Virus record (IMG/VR): IMGVR_UViG_3300020439_000098
Coordinates: 1-21,799 of that record
Reading direction: 5' to 3' (one strand)
DNA: 21,799 bases
Origin: a virus
Shown: positions 19,753 through 21,799 of the stretch, piece by piece
How positions within the stretch are numbered: the first letter of the stretch is position 1
Layout: each line of letters begins with the position of its first letter
Made by a program: the position numbers and the translations under genes
The notes under the pieces: generated by a model
What the model was told of the DNA's origin: nothing
The model's database searches: none
Seen by the model: the letters and a program-made list of their open reading frames with translations, nothing else

Positions 19753-20531
19753 TATGCACTATCCAATATAGTTTCATTAAATCCATAATCACTATCAGCA
19801 CTTACACCAACAGGTGTTGGAGTAATCTTCAGTGTTTGTAAATATACATCACTATCCGCAAGACCGCCGTCTTGAATAAACATATTGTTACGGACATCAC
19901 GGATAACACTTCCTTCACCTTTCGGCCCATAGAATGATATTTTCATTTCGAACGATAGTGTGTATACAATTGTTCTTCGTTGTTCTATTGCACCTTCGAA
20001 GTCATCATTGAAAGCAACCCCTGTAAGTGTAATCGGTACGTCTTCAGTTAGACTTGCGATATCACTGAAAGGTTTCATTGACAACGTGTATTGTGGTGCA
20101 AAGTATGGTAGAACTTGTTCTACTATCTGTAACGCATCGTCTTGAGATTTCGCATAGATGTTTAAGTCGAATCCCATTTGATATGGCGTTGCAGTAAATA
20201 ATTTTGTTCGTTTGTTTACCGATCCATCCAAAGGTTTTGATATTGTTTGAGTTTTATTTAATTGTCTGGATTGATCATATGCTAAAGAAGTAATCTCAAA
20301 AGACATACGTGGTAACTTAATTGCAACTCTACGTTCTGCAGCTTCACCCCTAGACATCTCTTCCAGACGTGCAAGGAAGTTTCTTTTAGGTGCGTATGAT
20401 AGAGGTACTTTTACTTGGGACACAGTTTCACCTGAACTGTTTTGACGCAGTACATATAGATTATTGAACAACGATCCAAAAATGGATACCGCAGTTCTTA
20501 CTCTCTTGTGATAAAACCAAGTTCCAAACAT
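19752..20531 (-). CDS. gp15: gp15 tail terminator / sheath stabiliser
   Basis: A 259-aa protein corresponding to T4 gp15 (272 aa), the ring that caps the finished tail and joins it to the neck. It opens MFGTWFYHKRVRTAVSIFGS, as T4-like gp15 proteins do, and contains KLPRMSFEITSLAYDQSRQL and TPYQMGFDLNIYAKSQDDAL (about 99-185), with GPKGEGSVIRDVRNNMFIQ near the end. Both its ends overlap neighbours by TAATG (gp14 before, gp16 after), indicating coupled translation in the neck-terminase block. Confidence 0.95.
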   Translation of the reverse strand: MFGTWFYHKRVRTAVSIFGSLFNNLYVLRQNSSGETVSQVKVPLSYAPKRNFLARLEEMSRGEAAERRVAIKLPRMSFEITSLAYDQSRQLNKTQTISKPLDGSVNKRTKLFTATPYQMGFDLNIYAKSQDDALQIVEQVLPYFAPQYTLSMKPFSDIASLTEDVPITLTGVAFNDDFEGAIEQRRTIVYTLSFEMKISFYGPKGEGSVIRDVRNNMFIQDGGLADSDVYLQTLKITPTPVGVSADSDYGFNETILDSA

Positions 20532-21397
20532 TATTGTATATCTCCAAACGGATTATTTTCTGAGAAGTCTAAGAAGTCTCCTTCAAAGTCATCGAATATC
20601 TGGTTCTGGAAATCATCCTGAATATCTTGCAATTCTTTTACGAGAGTCGGTGTTCCAGAAGCATCTGCACCAGATACCAGTTTAGTTGTAGTGAACGTAT
20701 GGAATTTACCATCTGTAGCTCCTGCGTGTGCCAGTTCGAGTCTATTGTCGGAATCACTCCAGTGAGTGACTTCTCCTTTCATAGTATATGTATCAAATAC
20801 TTGCGATACTGTTTCACCAATAGTAAATCCACCATTTCCTGAATCGAGAATAAGTTGATACTTGTAAGTGAAATCTTCTTCGATTTCTTGTATCTCATCG
20901 ATACCAGTATCAAAGTCTTCATCGTTGTATTCGAACAACTCACACGTCATTCGGAACGTTGGTAGATTTTGTAATTGATAGAATGGTGTTTCGGTTTCTA
21001 CCTTGTTGATCTGAAATAAAGATTCAGACATAGGCAAGAAAATTAAGTCACCTTCACGTGGTCTAAAATTATTTTTTGATAGGTTTTCACCAATCAACTT
21101 AGTCCAACGTTTACGTGCGACAACAAAAGTTGCTTGATCTCTAAGTTCTATACCAAACTTAGTAAAGATATCCCCTTCACCTTCGAACCCATCTTGGTTC
21201 TCGATATACATCTCTACCTGATACGCATCACTAAATCTAGACGGAATATCGTCTAAGAATATTTTATCTTTATTCTGAACTTCACGAGGTAGGTAATAGA
21301 CATCTTGTCCATACATTTGAATTGCCTCAATGGTGAGGTCTTCGTATAGATTTTGTTCTGCCTTTACATTACTGCGAAAGTGAGAGTTTATCGCCAT
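20531..21397 (-). CDS. gp14: gp14 neck protein
   Basis: A 288-aa neck protein (T4 gp14, 256 aa) that seals the packaged head and provides the tail-joining site. The N-terminus (NLYEDLTIEAIQMYGQDVYY, then LPREVQNKDKIFLDDIPSRF) and the GDIFTKFGIELRDQATFVVARKRW block (about 75-98) are typical. FRPREGDLIFLPMSESLFQI follows near residue 111. The C-terminal part has repeated D/E-rich segments. It starts five bases after the stop of the gp13-like frame and ends in a TAATG overlap with gp15. Confidence 0.95.
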   Translation of the reverse strand: MAINSHFRSNVKAEQNLYEDLTIEAIQMYGQDVYYLPREVQNKDKIFLDDIPSRFSDAYQVEMYIENQDGFEGEGDIFTKFGIELRDQATFVVARKRWTKLIGENLSKNNFRPREGDLIFLPMSESLFQINKVETETPFYQLQNLPTFRMTCELFEYNDEDFDTGIDEIQEIEEDFTYKYQLILDSGNGGFTIGETVSQVFDTYTMKGEVTHWSDSDNRLELAHAGATDGKFHTFTTTKLVSGADASGTPTLVKELQDIQDDFQNQIFDDFEGDFLDFSENNPFGDIQ

Positions 21398-21402
21398 TTA
21401 TT

Positions 21403-21747
21403 TTACCCCAAGAAAAAACCAGGCGGGGTATCATAATCGTTTAGTAATCTTTCTCTTATTCTTTCTAGTTCGGTGTTTGCTTCTTCTATGATTCTAGCGG
21501 CGTTGATTGTTACTCCGCCAGGCAACTGCATTCCTTCAAACTTAGAAAGATTTTCACCCCATTGTCTTTTGATAAGTGCGGTAGCACATTCTTTTATAAA
21601 AATATCATCATATAGATCAGTTGATCCTGAATCGTTTTGTCTTACATAACATTCAACGATGATATAATCACCAACCTTAAGATCGATATGACTTTCATAT
21701 GTAAAAGGATGGTTAAAAATATTAGGGAGTAAAATTGGAATTCTCAT
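21403..21747 (-). CDS. gp13: gp13 neck protein, C-terminal part joined to a PriA-like N-terminus
   Basis: The 114-aa frame opens at ATG 21747 after an in-frame TGA (21751-21753). Residues from about 32 on (VECYVRQNDSGSTDLYDDIF, then ALIKRQWGENLSKFEGMQLP and a PPGFFLG end) match the C-terminus of T4-like neck protein gp13, whose usual length is roughly 250-310 aa. Residues 1-31 (MRIPILLPNIFNHPFTYES...LKVGDYIIV) do not fit gp13; they resemble the first strands of bacterial primosomal helicase PriA (LLPxxFxxPxxYxxxxxLxxGDxVxV). The DNA of this part and beyond is much more AT-rich than the phage. So most of gp13 is missing, replaced by what looks like bacterial sequence. A natural short gene is possible but less likely than a chimera. 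Confidence 0.65.
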   Translation of the reverse strand: MRIPILLPNIFNHPFTYESHIDLKVGDYIIVECYVRQNDSGSTDLYDDIFIKECATALIKRQWGENLSKFEGMQLPGGVTINAARIIEEANTELERIRERLLNDYDTPPGFFLG

Positions 21748-21799
21748 TATTCAAATAAATTTCATCTATGTTATTTTATTTTCAATCATTGTTGTTTTT
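21660..21799. other. Probable non-phage (bacterial, priA-like) flank at window end
   Basis: The last 140 or so bases are clearly more AT-rich than the rest and contain, on the minus strand, an intergenic-looking stretch with stop codons in the gp13 frame followed by the PriA-like start. The junction with phage gp13 lies around 21656-21670, within GGTGATTATATCATC, a stretch that could code for GDYII in either parent and so could serve as microhomology. Confidence 0.5.

Noticed and set aside
1-21799. tRNA genes, CRISPR arrays, insertion sequences or attachment sites
   Set aside because: I looked in the gaps and found no cloverleaf, spaced repeats, transposase or integrase. Nearly all DNA is coding.

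Overview
This window is a piece of a T4-like myovirus genome (a contractile-tailed caudovirus), most probably a marine one. The case rests on an almost unbroken set of T4 core genes in T4-like order, the small-gene complement typical of marine T4-like myoviruses, a T4 late sigma factor (gp55) with matching TATAAATA late-promoter boxes, and strong host-type TTGACA-N17-TATAAT promoters. I saw no tRNA, rRNA, CRISPR array or insertion sequence. Base composition is moderately AT-rich.

Left arm (1 to about 8.4 kb, all genes on the minus strand): recombination, replication and transcription genes with small accessory genes. Reading in the direction of transcription from about 8.4 kb down to 1: three small genes (40, 78 and 55 aa), a second gp19-family tail-tube protein, uvsY, uvsW, a possibly Sm-like hypothetical protein, a cupin, a 53-aa membrane protein, a cytidylyltransferase-like enzyme, a peroxiredoxin, late sigma factor gp55, a 39-aa protein, gp47, two small proteins, and the first 344 codons of gp46, cut by the window edge. 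Many neighbours overlap by TAATG or ATGA, which implies translational coupling. Four strong sigma70-type promoters on this strand start sub-operons ahead of the small-gene cluster, the peroxiredoxin, gp47 and gp46. An additional sigma70-type promoter points the opposite way at 4734-4762 with no plus-strand gene behind it.

Central plus-strand island (8.5-10.1 kb): only two genes lie on the plus strand. One is a 374-aa protein that resembles the DUF4338/DruA-like (possibly GNAT-fold) family. The other is a viral ribosomal protein bS21. They have their own near-consensus promoters, and the island ends in a run of stable hairpins that separate it from the convergent capsid operon.

Right arm (10.16-21.75 kb, minus strand): the classic T4 virion module read from right to left: gp13 (C-terminal part only), gp14, gp15, gp16, gp17, gp18, gp19, gp20, gp67-like, a small conserved protein, gp21 protease, gp22 scaffold and gp23 major capsid protein. 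TATAAATA late boxes precede gp18, the small gene upstream of gp21, and (left arm) the second tail-tube gene, which fits gp55-driven late transcription.

The extreme right end (about 21.66-21.80 kb) looks foreign. The gp13 reading frame is much too short and its N-terminus resembles the start of a bacterial PriA helicase, in markedly more AT-rich DNA. This may be a phage/bacterium chimeric junction (assembly artefact or real illegitimate recombination). It is the most important quality caveat for the window. The most biologically interesting content is the bS21 / DruA-like island and the peroxiredoxin placed immediately ahead of the late sigma factor.
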